The translations under genes were made by a program, and so were the position numbers. The notes beneath the pieces were generated by a model. That model was not told where the DNA came from. It made no database searches and saw only the letters and a program-made list of their open reading frames with translations. From Lyophyllum atratum (taxonomy: Eukaryota; Basidiomycota; Agaricomycetes; Agaricales; Lyophyllaceae), in assembly GCA_014905825.1 (NCBI GenBank), contig JACGCN010000006.1, positions 1,922,001 through 1,986,000 on the forward strand: DNA of 64,000 bases, given 5' to 3'. This document shows positions 49,960 through 62,785 of this stretch, in pieces (the stretch's first letter is position 1; each line of letters begins with the position of its first letter).

Positions 49960-52900
49960 ATGTCATTTCCCCCACACGACAGTGCGTTCAACAACTTAGA
50001 TCTTGCAGAGCTCCGGCGTAACTAATCCAACTAACCATTAGTTTCTGCACCGTTTGATTTCGCTAAGGAAGAGGAGAAAGTCCTCGGTTTCTGGAGGGAG
50101 ATCGACGCCTTCCGCACCAGCGTGAAGCTCTCGGAAGGTCGCCCCGAGTTCTCCTTCTACGATGGACCCCCCTTCGCCACCGGCCTGCCCCATTACGGAC
50201 ATCTCCTCGCGGGAACTATCAAGGTAGATGACGCGCGCAACACTACTATACATGATATACAGATGATATTCATTAGGATATCGTCACCCGCCACGCCCAT
50301 GTCAGCGGGCATCATGTAACACGTCGTTTCGGATGGGACACGCACGGGCTGCCCGTCGAGCATGAGATCGACAAGCAGCTGGGCATCACGGGCAAAGAGG
50401 ATGTCCTGAAAATGGGTATCGACAAGTACAACGAAGAGTGCCGGAAGATCGTCATGCGGTATTCATCGGAGTGGCGGCAGACCGTAGAGCGCATGGGCCG
50501 CTGGATTGATTTCGACAATGATTACAAGACGCTGAATATCTCGTTCATGGAGTCTGTCTGGTGGGCCTTTGGTGAGTTGTTCAAGAAGGGGATGGTGTAT
50601 CGCGGCCTGCGGGTCATGCCCTATTCAACGGGGTGTACCACGCCGTTGTCGAATTTCGAAGCCGGCTTGGACTATCGCGATGTCAATGATCCTGCTGGTA
50701 CGTCGCTGCTTGACGGCTGGGATCGCGTACTGATGATAACATAGTGACCGTATCTTTTCCCCTCGTTGACGATCCCAAAACCTCTCTCTTGGCGTGGACG
50801 ACGACACCATGGACGCTTCCGTCCAATTTGGCACTTTGCGTGCACCCTGATTTCACGTATATTAAAATTCACGACCAGGAGCGCGATCAGAACTTCATCC
50901 TGCACGAGAACCTCCTCAAGACACTGTATAAGGATCCGAAAAAAGCCAAGTTCAAGAAGCTCGGCCAGTTCCAGGGCGCGGATATGAAGGGGTGGAGATA
51001 TGCTCCCCTCTTTGAGTACTTCACGGATCAGGTACGGGTGTGAAAATCTCTGCGAAGAGGCTGTTATCCCTGACTGTTTCAAAGTTTGAAGACAAAGCAT
51101 TCAGAGTTGTCGTGGATACGTACGTGACCGATGCGGACGGTACCGGCATCGTTCACCAGGCTCCCGCCTTTGGTGAGGACGATCATCGCATCGCCATCTC
51201 GAATGGCGTTCTGCGCAACGATGAGATGCCTCCTTGCCCCATCGATGATAGCGGCCACTTCACCAAGGAAGTCCCAGACTTTGTGGGACTGCATGTCAAG
51301 GTTAGTTCAATTTTCTGTGGCATAAGAATCGTTTCCGCAATCGTACTAAGTATGAATTTGCAGGCTGCAGATGGACCTATCCAGAAGGTGCTAAAGGCGA
51401 AAGGGCGCCTCATCGTGCAGTCAACCATCAACCATAGTTATCCTTTCTGCTGGAGGTGATATAACTTCCTCCTTGTTTCGGAAACTGGCCTTTAAACCTG
51501 TGTCTTTAAGGTCTGGGACGCCCCTGATCTATCGTGCCATCCCCGCATGGTTCATCCGTGTCACACCTATCATCGACGAGCTTGTCGAAAACAATGAAAA
51601 TACAAGATGGTCTGTGTCGTTTGCCGTTTCTTCTTGATTTCTATCTCACTGATCGATTATTCAGGGTGCCTCAAAGCGTTGGAGACAATAGATTCGGAAA
51701 TTGGTTAGCTAATGCAAGAGATTGGAATGTCTCCAGAAATCGTTACTGGGGAACACCCATACCCTTGTGGGCCAGTGAGGACCTGGAAGAGGTGGGAAAC
51801 AATTTTTTGCTTCTTAATTTCTCTTTTTCATCGCTACCATGTCAGATCGTCTGTGTTGGCTCGGTTGAGGAACTAGAGAAATTGTCTGGAGTCTCTGGCA
51901 TCACCGACATCCACAGGGACAAGATCGACCACATCACCATCCCCTCCCAAAAGGGCAAGGGTCCCTTGAAGAGAGTCGAAGAGATCTTCGATTGTTGGTT
52001 CGAGTCGGGAAGGTAAGTCAGCGCCACATTTTATCGAGCTCATTATTAAAACAAAGTACAGTATGCCATACGCCCAACTTCATTATCCTTTCGAAAACAA
52101 AGAGTTATTCGAACGTACACACCCTGCGGACTTCGTTTCGGAGGGTATCGATCAGACTCGAGGGTGGTTCTACACTCTGCTGGTTCTTTCGACACATCTC
52201 TTCGGGAAGGCACCCTGGAAGAATCTGATTGTCACAGGCCTTGTTCTCGCGGCGTGAGTCTTTGCTGATTATAATGGTTATGGTGGATTCTGAACTCAGT
52301 CGTTTCTTGCAGTGATGGCAAGAAGATGAGCAAAAGCTTGAGGAATTACCCCGATCCCAACCTCATCATCAACAAGTATGGCGCTGATGCCACAAGGTAA
52401 TGTGCACCGATATATATTGATGCTCCTAACCTCCTGACTTATATATATGTAGGATGTTCTTGGTTAACTCTCCCATTGTCCGAGGTGACAACTTGCGATT
52501 CCGCGAAGAAGGTGTCCGCGAAGTCATCTCTAGGGTTCTTTTGCCTTGGCTCAACTCCTTCCGTTTCTTCCTGGGCCACGTCTCTCTACTCAAGAAGGTT
52601 ACTGGTGTAGACTTCAAATACAACGCGCATGCACCCGTCCCAAATAATGTCATGGATCGTTGGATCCTGGCCCGGTGTCAGTCACTGATCAAGCTCGTCA
52701 AGGAAGAGATGGCGGCATACAGGCTCTATACTATTATCCCCCGGTTACTGGACCTTGTCGATGAACTCACCAATTGGTATATCCGCTTCAACCGCAAACG
52801 TCTGAAGGGCGAGGATGGTAAAGAGGACACAATCTCCGCTCTCAACACACTATTTGAAACACTTTTCACCCTCTGCCGGACAATGGTATGTCTACCGGTT

Positions 52901-53907
52901 GCACTTCTTCCTTCAGCGCTGAATTAATGGGTATCTCAATCAGTCATCATATACACCGTTTATGACAGAAAATCTTTACCAGTCCCTGCGGCAATTTATC
53001 CCCGAGGATCCTACTGCCAGTGATACGCGCTCCATCCACTTCCTCAGCTTCCCGGACGTGAAGGAAGAGTACTTTGATGCTGACATCGAGCGGAAAGTGA
53101 AACGCATGCAGGCTGTCATCGACCTGACAAGGAATATCCGCGAGAAGAATAACCTCTCTCTAAAGGTTTGTGACTGATACGGGTCGATGGTATCAATGCT
53201 GATCGTCATTCCAGGTGCCTCTGAAAGAGCTCCTCGTCTTCCACCCTGACAGTCAATATCTCGAGGATGTGAAGCCACTACAGAGATACATCAAATCCGA
53301 GCTGAATGTTCGCGACATCGTCTTCAGTTCGGACGAAACTCTCTCCGGTGTGCGGTATCGTGCGGTTGCTGATTGGGCCGTGCTCGGCCGAAAACTGCGG
53401 AAAGACCTTGGTCGGGTGAAGAATGCACTTCCCAGCGTTTCCAGCGATGACGTTCGGTCGTATATCAGCGCAGGCAAAATCAGCGTTGACGGCATTGAAC
53501 TGGTTGCGGGCGACCTCACAGTGCAGCGTTATCTTGAACTCCCTTCCTCTGCTGAAGGACAGTACGCCACGCACACCGATAATGACGTCGTCGTGCGACT
53601 CGATATCCAAGTCCACCCTGATCTAGAGGCTGAATGGCTGGCTCGGGAACTCACCAATCGTGTCCAGAAGCTACGCAAGAAGGCCGGGCTTCAAGCGACG
53701 GATGACGTTCATGTTTTCTACCGCTTCGAGGAGGGATCGGGCGCAGAGCTGCTTGCCGCTTTGAAGCAGAATACAGACATTATTCGGAAAACGGTGGGCA
53801 GCCTTCCAGTGGATGTCAAGGAGCGGAAACCCGACTCGAAGCTCCTTATCGAGGAAGAGCAGGAGATTGCTGACGTGAAGTTTTTACTGTATTTGGTGGC
53901 AGTTTAG
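49960..53907 (+). CDS. ILS1: Cytosolic isoleucyl-tRNA synthetase
   Basis: Fourteen exons: 49960-49981, 50042-50223, 50277-50697, 50745-51031, 51085-51300, 51364-51455, 51511-51609, 51665-51791, 51846-52012, 52062-52253, 52313-52396, 52453-52885, 52944-53165, 53215-53907; 3237 nt, 1078 residues, like yeast Ils1 (1072). Seen: [20 protein letters not shown] with the HIGH-type HYGH signature, [15 protein letters not shown], editing domain residues ([27 protein letters not shown]), [39 protein letters not shown] with KMSKS, and the anticodon-binding helical domain plus the eukaryotic C-terminal extension. No mitochondrial presequence is visible, so this is the cytosolic enzyme. All phases close. 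Confidence 0.96.
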
Positions 53908-54018
53908 AGAGTGGATGACGAGTTACAACAACATAAAATCATTCTTGTAGCACAATACATACGACATTGGATTAGAATACAGTGTTAGATATCAAAGTCT
54001 GTCCGATTAATTCTTACA

Positions 54019-54796
54019 TCATTTCTTAGTGGTACCAAAACCCCCGAAGCCCATAAACTTGGCCATGTCGCCGTCCTGGTCCATGGCGGTATCCTTGATC
54101 AGCTCAAGGCGCGCCATTTCTTTTCCGGCCTTTTTCGCCGCCTTTTTCTGTTCTCTCAATGCCACTTCCTTGGCTTTGACCTCTGCCAAGCGTTGGTCAA
54201 AGTCATATGCCTTGGCCGTTGACGCGGCTTTCGTCTTCTCGCGAAGAAGCGCTATTCGAGCTTGAACTTGAGCAAGCGTTGATCTGGCCAACTTGGTAGT
54301 TTGCCCTAGCACCCGCAAATCTGGAAATAGACTTGTCCGTGAATTCAAGGAATAACGAAGGGGCTAGACGTACGTGCTCTGCTGTTAATATGATCAAGGT
54401 ACCCCACACTGTCTTTATACGTTCTGTTGCACGCTTCACAGTGGAAGCCAGGCTGGCCTGGTCCCTTCCCGCCTGGATTTTGGACAACCATGATTTTATT
54501 GAGATTCTTCTCCAGCTCCAAAGGTCCCTCTCGCTGCTGCATGAGTTCTGTAGGCTTTGGAAGGTCATCTCGTCGACCTTTCCGCGGTTTCTTTCCTGAA
54601 AAGCGGGGGTAAGAGAAAATAAGGGAAATGAGTAATCGACTGGACCTTGCTTCAGCCGTTCCTCATTCTCCTGCATCCTCTCTTTCTCTTCTTCATCCTT
54701 CTTCTTGGCGCGTTCTGCATACTCCTCCTTGTCCCATTTCTTCCTGAAGTCGGTATCGGCTGCCTTGCTGCCGTAGGCCCCGCCCTTGTCAGCCAT
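54019..54796 (-). CDS. SNU23: U4/U6.U5 tri-snRNP zinc-finger protein SNU23 (ZMAT2-like)
   Basis: Three exons on the minus strand: 54646-54796, 54374-54595, 54019-54320; 675 nt, 224 residues. Features: DTDFRKKWDKEEYAERAKKK at the start, KPRKGRRDDLPKPTELMQQR, then a matrin-type C2H2 zinc finger FHCEACNRTYKDSVGYLDHI with the second His after the intron (NSRAH), then a lysine-rich helical tail ending MAKFMGFGGFGTTKK. This order is that of human ZMAT2 and yeast Snu23, a component of the B-complex spliceosome needed for 5' splice-site handling. ATG 54796 faces the EXS-domain gene at 54963, 166 bp away. Confidence 0.92.
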
Positions 54797-54962
54797 GGTC
54801 GGAAGAATTAAACTGGGGTGCTCCTATTTCGTATCAGAGCGCATTATACGAGTAAACACACGCAAATACCACGCACATTCTTCGCGGCGCGTCACAGACT
54901 TTGGAATCCTTTCACGACTTGATGCTGCGGTCAGTGCGACTACGCCTGGGCCATATTTTGTA

Positions 54963-56525
54963 ATGAACGGTGCAGAACCCACCAAGACTACTCCTTTGGC
55001 CGTTGCATTCCCCCTGCCATTCCAGATTCTTGCCCTTGTTGGTCTTGAGATACTCGGCTGGGCCACGAACCTCCATGGACTCGATGTAGCCGGTATCGAC
55101 GCTATCGCTTCACTGGACCTTCGAACGGATGTCGCAGACCCACTCCCAGCGCACCACCCTACACCCAGGCAAAGCTCTGCCTTCGTTGCTCTCTACCGCT
55201 CCACTTACCGCATATTCATTGTGTACTCTACGATATGCTTTGCGTCATGGATAGCCTGGCGATATACAACTCATGGCGATGTTGTACTCGTCGACGTGTT
55301 TGGTTATATACCAGGGCTGGCTTCCTTGTCAATCGTTTGCATCTTGCTATGCCCATACAACATTCTTCATAAAACGGAACGCCGCAAGTTACTTCAGTAA
55401 GATGTTCTTGTTCTAGATGATTGGATTACATTCATCCCTTTCCTCAGTGCCATTCGGAGATGTTTGTTTTCCTCCTGGGACAGTCCTGTATATTTTTCCG
55501 ACGTCGTGTTGGCCGATATTTTCACGTCGTTCGCTCAGGTGGTCGGGGATGTCTGGCTTTCCTTGTGCATGTTGATTCCTGGGCACAGTATTTTGAAGCC
55601 AAACGTCGGAGTAGGTGTTTCACGCTGGATACTACCAACTGTCATGAGGTACGAGGCTCTGCCAAACAATTAAAATCGATGGTAATCGTTTACTAGTTTC
55701 CCATACTTCATACGCCTACGTCAATGCGTCATTGAGTATAACCACCAAGGAAACACGCAACGCCGGCCATTATATAATGCATTGAAATATGCATCGGCTT
55801 TTCCGGTTATCTATCTTTCTGCGGCTCAGGGAATGGTTGCGGGAGAGTTGGGCGACGATAACCTGGCTGCCGAAACATGGTCTGGAGGAAGTCACATCTT
55901 CGGCTTATGGTAAGCAACCCGAGTCTTTACTTGTGTGGTATGCTCACCAATCTACAGGCTGTTGGCAGGCATGATCAATTCCTTGTACTCGTTCTGGTGG
56001 GATGTGACGAACGATTGGGGTATGGATCTCCTCAAACCACGTAGTGAAGATGAGAAGCCGGAGTCACGTTTGCCACCCAAACGGCTTGTTCTTCCTCGTC
56101 TTCATTCTGCCACACCCCTCATGCTTCCAAAACGCAGCAGCTCCCTTGATCCAGAGGATTCAGTGGAATCCTCGCGAGTGGTTGAAATTCTCAATCACCA
56201 AAAACATTATTACCCCTTCGGACTACGCCATTCGCTACACTTTCCACTCCTTGTTTACCCCTTCTTGATATTTCTCAATCTTGTGCTGCGGCTGACTTGG
56301 TCCATGAAGCTTTTCAGCGTTGTGAATGTCAGTTCCCATGCTGGCATCGCTAATTTCTGCCTGAAGATGGCCGAGCTGTTCCGAAGATGGATGTGGGTGT
56401 TCATTCGCGTTGAGTGGGAGATGATCAAAAAAGCTCGAGAGAGCCATACGAACCATAGAGTGGATGACGGCACAGTTGATTACGAGATGATTCCCTCTGC
56501 GACAATCGAGCGACTGCCGAACTAA
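54963..56525 (+). CDS. EXS-domain membrane protein, Erd1-like
   Basis: Four exons: 54963-55396, 55448-55648, 55697-55909, 55958-56525; 1416 nt, 471 residues. Several membrane segments (FPLPFQILALVGLEILGWA, FIVYSTICFASWIAW, GLASLSIVCILLCPY, LLVYPFLIFLNLVLRLTW) surround an EXS domain: LADIFTSFAQVVGDVWLSLC, FPYFIRLRQCVIEY, LYNALKYASAFPVIYLS, NSLYSFWWDVTNDWGMDLL and EWEMIKKA at the end. There is no SPX domain, so it fits yeast Erd1 (Golgi phosphate recycling and retention of Golgi glycosyltransferases) rather than Syg1/XPR1. The first intron is placed at 55397-55447 because this alone keeps the AIRRCLF frame. Confidence 0.88.
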
Positions 56526-57082
56526 TTATCATAGATTAGTGAGTATTCAGTACTTGGCTCTGGCGCTGTCTGACCAGTTCCTCAGCATACGTGGCAGGCT
56601 TATAATGATAATGCAAACTAGTATTGATTTGATATCGCACGGCTCTCGCAACTCTTTTGAATCTCGATGACCTCATTGGACGACACATATGACCTCGTGA
56701 GCCAGGACTCCCGCATAAAATATTTTACTCCCCCACCCTGTTGCCCGCAGTTTCCCATATCCCGAAGGCGAAGACATCGGTCCGGCACAATTCGGAATGC
56801 CCGATGCCCTGAGGACCTACAATCCGGAGCATATCGGTTCAATATTCCAGTAGGGTCCCGGTCTGACCTTCTCAACAGAAGCAATGGCGGATGAGGACGG
56901 AACACGTGATGGGGTCCCCAATCCCGCCTCCTCACCATTTGACCCGCGATACATCTTAGGCCGGGACGATTCGATTCTTCCTTGATAGTCATCTGACGCT
57001 GGGGAAGACTTCGTTTCTTATAAAAGGAGGTCTGTCTACGCAATGTCTTCACACCATTCCACATCTTATCTTCTCATCAACA
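56526..57082. promoter_or_regulatory. Promoter region of formate dehydrogenase
   Basis: About 550 bp between the EXS gene end and the formate dehydrogenase start. It contains a strong TATA box at 57019-57025 and several CGG/CCG-rich short stretches upstream. No additional gene. Confidence 0.55.
57019..57025 (+). promoter_or_regulatory. TATA box of formate dehydrogenase gene
   Basis: TATAAAA followed by GGAGG, 58-64 bp before the ATG at 57083. A strong TATA element fits a highly inducible gene. Confidence 0.7.
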
Positions 57083-58912
57083 ATGAAGGTGCGATACTTA
57101 TGAACGCTTGGCTATCCTCAATCTGACCCCCTGCGTTCTCTAGGTCCTTGCAATTCTCTACAACGGCGGCAAAGCGGCAGAGGAAGAGCCTCGTCTCCTG
57201 GGAACCGTTGAGAACCAGGTAAACAACTCCTAACTTGGTAGATGTACTAGCTAACACGGACTTCAGCTGGGCATTCGGGAGTGGTTGACGTCTCAGGGAC
57301 ATGAGCTCATTGGTAATTCTCCGCCCGATTCCTTAAACACGCACTTGCCTAATGCTTTTCTTCCACAGTACGATCATGGACGTCTCATTCATCCATAAAG
57401 CCACTCATGACTGTCATAATAGGTTTCCAGCAGCAAGGAAGGAGCAGATAGCGACTTCCAGAAGCATATAGTTGATGTTCGTCGTCACCTCATTCATCTT
57501 GTTCTCACTTCCTCATGTCATGGGATCTAGGCTGAGGTCCTGATTACCACGCCCTTCCATCCTGGGTGAGTATTCGTGTTTTCTTCACATAGCTGGTGAA
57601 ATCTTATACCATGTCGGGAACTGCAAGTTACCTCACCCGCGAGCTCGTTGAGAAGGTATCAAAGTCGTATACCCTGGCACAAATATTTCGATTGCTAAAC
57701 TCCGTACCTCCAGGCAAAGAACCTCAAGCTCTGTATCACAGCCGGTGTTGGGTCTGACCACATTGACCTGAACGCTGCAGTAGACCACCGGATCCAAGTC
57801 CTGGAGGTAGATTGGTTGGATACAGCTGATTCTTCGCAAGTTGATTTTTTATCTAGGTGTCTGGCTCGAACGTCGTCTCAGTCGCTGAGCATGTTGTCAT
57901 GAGCATCCTGCTCCTCGTTCGCAACTTCGTTCCTGCCCACGAGGTAAGCGATTGTTAAGTCGCAAAGGAGCGTGGCCCTGAAGCATTTTTTAGATGATTG
58001 AGCGGGGCGACTGGCAAGTGTCAGATGTGGCCAGAAATGCCTTTGACCTTGAAAACAAGGTTGTTGGTACCATCGGTGCTGGCCGAATTGGTTACCGTGT
58101 TTTGCAACGGCTGGTTCCCTTCGACTGCAAAGAACTTCTGTACTACGATTATTCACCCCTTCCTGCTGGTGAGTCGCTTGATTGTGAAGAGACTATTTGT
58201 ACTCATCGCAGTAACCAGAGGCGGCCAAGGCGGTCAAGGCCCGTAGGGTGGAGGATCTGAAGGTTTGCACGGTGTTTGCTTTTCGCCTTGTTTCTCACTT
58301 ATTGCCCTTGCACAGGAATTCGTCTCCCAGTGCGATGTCGTCACCGTCAATTGTCCTCTGCACGAGGGAACGCTTGGCCTTGTCAACGAGGAGCTCCTGA
58401 AACACTTCAAGAAGGGGGCCTGGCTCGTCAACACTGCTCGTGGTGCGATTTGCGACAAGGATGCTGTCGCTGCGGCTCTCAAGAGTGGCCAACTTTCTGG
58501 CTACTCTGGTACGTTACCAGTTTTCTGACATCTTCACCCATTTGACCGTTCATAGGTGACGTCTGGAATGTTCAACCTGCCCCTAAGGACCATGTATGGC
58601 GCACAATGAAGAACCCTCTCGGAGGCGGAAACGGAATGGTGCCTCATTATTCTGGAACTACACTCGACGCCCAAGCCCGATATGCCAAGGGGGCTAAGGA
58701 CATCCTTGCAAATTATCTGGACGGTAAAGCCCAAGAAGCGCAGAACATCATTGTTGGGCTCGGTATGTGACTCCAGGTACTTTTTCAGCACAACTAACAT
58801 TTTATCGCGTGCAGGCAAATACGAGACCAGGGCATGTGAGTTATTCATTTCAGTATATTCTGTCATGCTGATCGGCTGACTTCTTTCTTTCTTTGCAGAT
58901 GGTCAGCGTTAA
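57083..58912 (+). CDS. NAD-dependent formate dehydrogenase
   Basis: Fourteen exons, the first only ATGAAG (57083-57088), then 57144-57218, 57267-57312, 57423-57476, 57531-57565, 57628-57655, 57714-57806, 57857-57943, 57994-58168, 58219-58262, 58316-58508, 58556-58762, 58815-58835, 58899-58912; about 360 residues. It oxidises formate to CO2 with NAD. Seen: [45 protein letters not shown], the Rossmann loop [16 protein letters not shown] with DYSPLP as NAD-specific Asp, NTARGAICD with catalytic Arg, and [15 protein letters not shown] with catalytic His. One junction does not close: exon 3 ends in phase 1 at 57312 but exon 4 reads in phase 0 from 57423, so there is one surplus base near 57313-57423. 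Confidence 0.92.
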
Positions 58913-59322
58913 GGGTGCTTATTATCGGACATTATCAATCATTGATCTCCCTGCTGTATACTTATACAATGTATGTACCAAGAAACCAAATCCCAAATGT
59001 CGTATTGTGCAACACCGTTGAACATTGGTTATAACGAGTTTGCCACTGTCCAGAATGGCTCTCCACTACTGGTAACCTCCATTAATTATTAAGTGTGATC
59101 AATTGGCTAATGATTCCTACAAAACGCTAAGAAAATAGAGATGAGAGTCTTTTCCCTTAAGAACTGAGCGACATATATCTCGGAACATTGGACTGATTAA
59201 ATTCCCTGTAAACTAAACATGAATGTGGCGTAATAAGAGACCATCCAAAACAAGATATCCGCACCGTGGGCTGCATGACCGGTGGATGATGCATATGAGA
59301 ATCTCCTGATATAGGTATGAGT
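58913..59322. other. Convergent intergenic region
   Basis: 410 bp between the stop codons of formate dehydrogenase (plus) and GCN5 (minus); AT-rich 3' untranslated sequence, no gene seen. Confidence 0.5.
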
Positions 59323-61678
59323 CTAGCTTTCTCGCTTCACTTGGTCCAAGAGGTGATCTTTCAAAAACTTTTCGAGCTTAGTCGCGTTCCTGTGGTAGAT
59401 GGTGGTCTCGGGGTTGTAACTTCGGCAATTATCGAAGACTAGCTGGGCATCCGCAACAAACGATTCCACGGTTGGATATTGATTTGTTTCCAATTTGTGC
59501 TCCATTGTGCTGAAATCTGTAACGTGATGAATGAATACCAAGATCAACATGAGAATTGTCGACATACCCATGGGATCCTTGATAACATCGTAATAATCGG
59601 TTACCTCCTCTCCATTGACAGGCTTTAAGAATGGCCAGGCCTGGGGATGGTCCTGTAGTCCTTTCAGAATTCGTTCTAGATGATAGTTGTCTGCGCTTCT
59701 TGGGGTAGGGCGCACTTCGCTGAGAGATGAGTATAAGGCTAGTAAACCGCAGATAATTTTGAGTCACTTACTTCAACGCCATTGTCAAAGTCCATCCACT
59801 TTCCCCTGGAGATCCAACGGAAAATGTTGAATATGTGAATCAGCAGACTAGGAATGAGATCTTACGCAATCCTGGTACATTTTTAGGATCTACAGTGACG
59901 CCCTCTGGGGCGCCCGGCTGGAATTGTGGTAGACCAGGGTAGACTATATGTGATTTGGACATTTGCCGAATTTTCGTCATGACAGCTTCCTGCTGCTGCA
60001 CCATGATATTCGGCTTATCCAGGTATTCGACTTTCCGTAACATCGTACATTGCATAATGGTGCCTCCTTCGTAGTCCTTGATGTACGCAGCCCACACCGA
60101 CCGATCAAGAGTTATATCCTTGGAGAAGCCTTGCTTTTCGAAATAGCCAACAGCGTAGTTGTCAGCATAGGTGAGGAAATGCATCATGCCTGGATAGGCA
60201 GTCTTGATATGCGCTTTGAAATAGTCCATTAACATTCCGCCGTAGCCCTTTATCATGGAGTAAGAGCGACGCTTCGGCGATTATATAAAACACGCTCTCT
60301 ACCTTTTCTTGGTCCGCAGAGGCTGTGGCGAAGAACACGATCTCTGCGAATCCGCGATGAGGAAATGGCCTAAAGCAGATACCTCCTACAACCTTGTAAC
60401 CTCGTTTGATGATAGCAAGTCCCCTGGAATTTGTGTCGAGCACAAGCCGTGCTATATACTCTCGAGGCATGTTCGGAAGCTGCTTCTGAAACAGAGTTTT
60501 GAGGCCGGCAAGAATAATCAGGGATCTAGGCTGGTGGTCGTTTTCTACAGGGGTCACTTGTATGACCCCTTTCCGTATCTCCAGTATGGCAGTTTTCTCC
60601 GTCTTCGTAGGAGGCTATAGTATTACAGATTGTGAGTGTAGAATAAGTGCAATTGGAGCGCGACATACACCGGCTGATGCCCTTGCGGCGGTGTCAACAG
60701 TGACACCAGCAGCAAGCCTTGTAAGTTGACTCTCGTCCATCACGTCCTCAACTTTGACTTTAGACTCGTATCCGTTAAGCCCATTGATCATCCCATTCAT
60801 CTGGGCTTGTTCCTCCCCAACAGGAGGAGCCACTGTGATGGGTGCCGTCTGTGCCTTCTTCGTCTGCTTTCCACGACTTTTACCACTTCGTTTACTAGCG
60901 GGCGGGCGAGATGTCTTTTCTGGTCGAGCAGAAGTCTTACCAGCCATTCGCGCAGCAAGCGGTCTGTCCTCCTCCTCGTCATCATCATCGTCATCCGCAT
61001 CACTAAGAGACGATGTTGATATGCGGCGCCTCTTGTTAGATGGCTGCGGTGGGTCACTGAGAATAGAAGAGGCGGGAGAAAGAGGTACACTCGAGAGACG
61101 TTGTTCTTCCAGGGATTTTCAGACACGTCCGTGTTAAGGAACACAACAGCATACCTGGAGATGAGGTCGTGTGAGCCAGAGGACTCATGAGCGACACAGG
61201 GATCCTCATTTGCCGCCGCAACGATGCAATATCATCGTCAAAATATCCAAAGTCCAGCAACTTGCCAATATCCTGTGTGTCTATTCAGGCCTGATGGGCA
61301 CTTTTCATGATTCTGCGTGAAACTTACATGTAATAACTCATCTAGACGAATGGCAACGCGACATCGGCGAGCGAACTCGGCTGGGCCCAACTCGGATTCG
61401 TCGGCATTGTGTTGGGCTACATCATGACCACAAGCGCAGGTTTCAAGGTAAGGCAGGTCGGAATCATCGTCATCGGCATCGGATCCATATTGCCCTAAAT
61501 CTCCTAACGACGAGTCATTGGTGAGGTGTTGGTCAAGGACGACATCTACGCCAAGAGGTGGGTGAAGTCCTGCACAGCTATTGCACGTCGCGCACGAAGA
61601 ATGTCGGGCGATTTTGAGAGCACGCTGAGCGCCATTTAGCTGACTGATTTGGTCTGAAGCTGGATATGCGAACTTCAT
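59323..61678 (-). CDS. GCN5: Histone acetyltransferase Gcn5 with PCAF-type N-terminal domain
   Basis: Eight exons on the minus strand: 61328-61678, 61155-61272, 60669-61105, 60303-60614, 59866-60247, 59772-59805, 59568-59719, 59323-59516; 1980 nt, 659 residues. The N-terminal 160 residues carry a Cys-rich region (CATCNSCAGLHPP, YLETCACGHDVAQH) and RVAIRLDELL...DIGKLLDFGYFDDDIASLRRQM, as in the PCAF N-terminal homology domain of animal GCN5/PCAF. A charged linker follows, then the GNAT domain (GLKTLFQKQLPNMPREYIAR, VVGGICFRPF, the acetyl-CoA loop QEKGYGG, YADNYAVGYFEKQGF), a LRESGWT link and a C-terminal bromodomain (WPFLKPVNGEEV, DYYDVIKDPMDFSTM, NCRSYN). It is the catalytic subunit of SAGA/ADA. 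Confidence 0.94.
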
Positions 61679-61853
61679 GGCGGCTTCTATGTCGAGCTCG
61701 TCGTCGTGCTCAACAGCAGTGATTGTCCAATACCCTGTCGGGCCACGTGACGCGGTAGAATCAAAAATAGCTCAACATCGAAGGCTGATCTATGAGGTGA
61801 AGTTCCTCCACAACCACAGACTCTGCCCTTCATGGACTGCGCGCGAACTTGAC

Positions 61854-62785
61854 ATGTACCCCCTCATCCGTATCTATATTGGAGCTCTCTGCCTGCTGCT
61901 TGTTGATCAGGTCAACGCTTGGATCGACTACCCCGCCAACAGTTTTGCGACACTAACCCACTATGAAATACCTCGCGATTTCGTTGCCGCCTGCGGTTGT
62001 GTGCCCTCTAGCACCCACTACCCTACTGCCGCACTGTCTCAGATGGCATATGGCAGCAGCAAAGCTTACGGTTCTTGCCTTTGAACTCAAGCTCGTAGTC
62101 AAGTGCTTACGATCCGTCAGGTCCTGCATGTGGAAAATGCTTCAACTTGACGCTTCTGAATCCCGTTACAGTAGATCCTCCATTCTACCCTAACGTCACC
62201 AAGTCTATTGTGATAAAAATCACCGACTTGTGCCCGTTGTCGAAAGATGGATGGTGTTCTGGGACGAAAAATAAGCGTAACTCGTGAGCTTATTTCCTCA
62301 CCTCGAAAATATGAGAGATCATGATACACATACCTCTTGTAGTGCTGGACAGTATCTGAACTTTGATCTTGCATACCCCTCACAAGCGATACCAGATGAT
62401 TTCTTCCCTTCTAATGAGGCTTTGTATGGCTATAAAGTGTGTACACAGCTGCGTACTCTCTTGTCACATCAAACTCATCAAGGTCAGGATTTTGGAGTCT
62501 GGAATATCTCATACCAAACTGTATCGTGTGACCCCAACTGGGCAGGCTTCCAAGAACCTGCTGCTTTGGGAAGTGTCACCAGTCTTGGCCCAGAGGGCGT
62601 GTGCTGTCCAGCGAACCCTACGGTCAGTATTATCGCTACCTCGTTTGAAGACGATTCTGAAAATATGGCAGGGTAACATAAATGACACTTGTGTCTCGTA
62701 CTCCGATCAAAATGGATTACCGTCAGTTTTCATCTATTTTAATGAGCATACACCGTTTGAAGGAGCTTCCAATGAACAGACCTGA
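61854..62785 (+). CDS. Secreted cysteine-rich double-psi beta-barrel (expansin/EG45-like) protein
   Basis: Exons 61854-62070, 62121-62283, 62343-62436, 62488-62622, 62672 onwards. An N-terminal signal peptide (MYPLIRIYIGALCLLLVDQV) is followed by a cysteine-rich single domain: ACGCVPSSTHYPTAALSQMA, PACGKCFNLTLLNP, KITDLCPLSKDGWCSG, LNFDLAYPSQAIPDDFF, YKDFGVWNISYQTVSC, EGVCCPANPT and CVSYSDQNGLP. This set occurs in a family of secreted agaricomycete proteins related to RlpA-like/expansin double-psi beta-barrels, thought to loosen or bind cell wall. Function here is inference. The 3' end is uncertain: read without a further intron the frame stops at 62785; if an intron starts at 62722 it could extend to 63119, where it would overlap the cyclophilin gene antisense. 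Confidence 0.75.
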
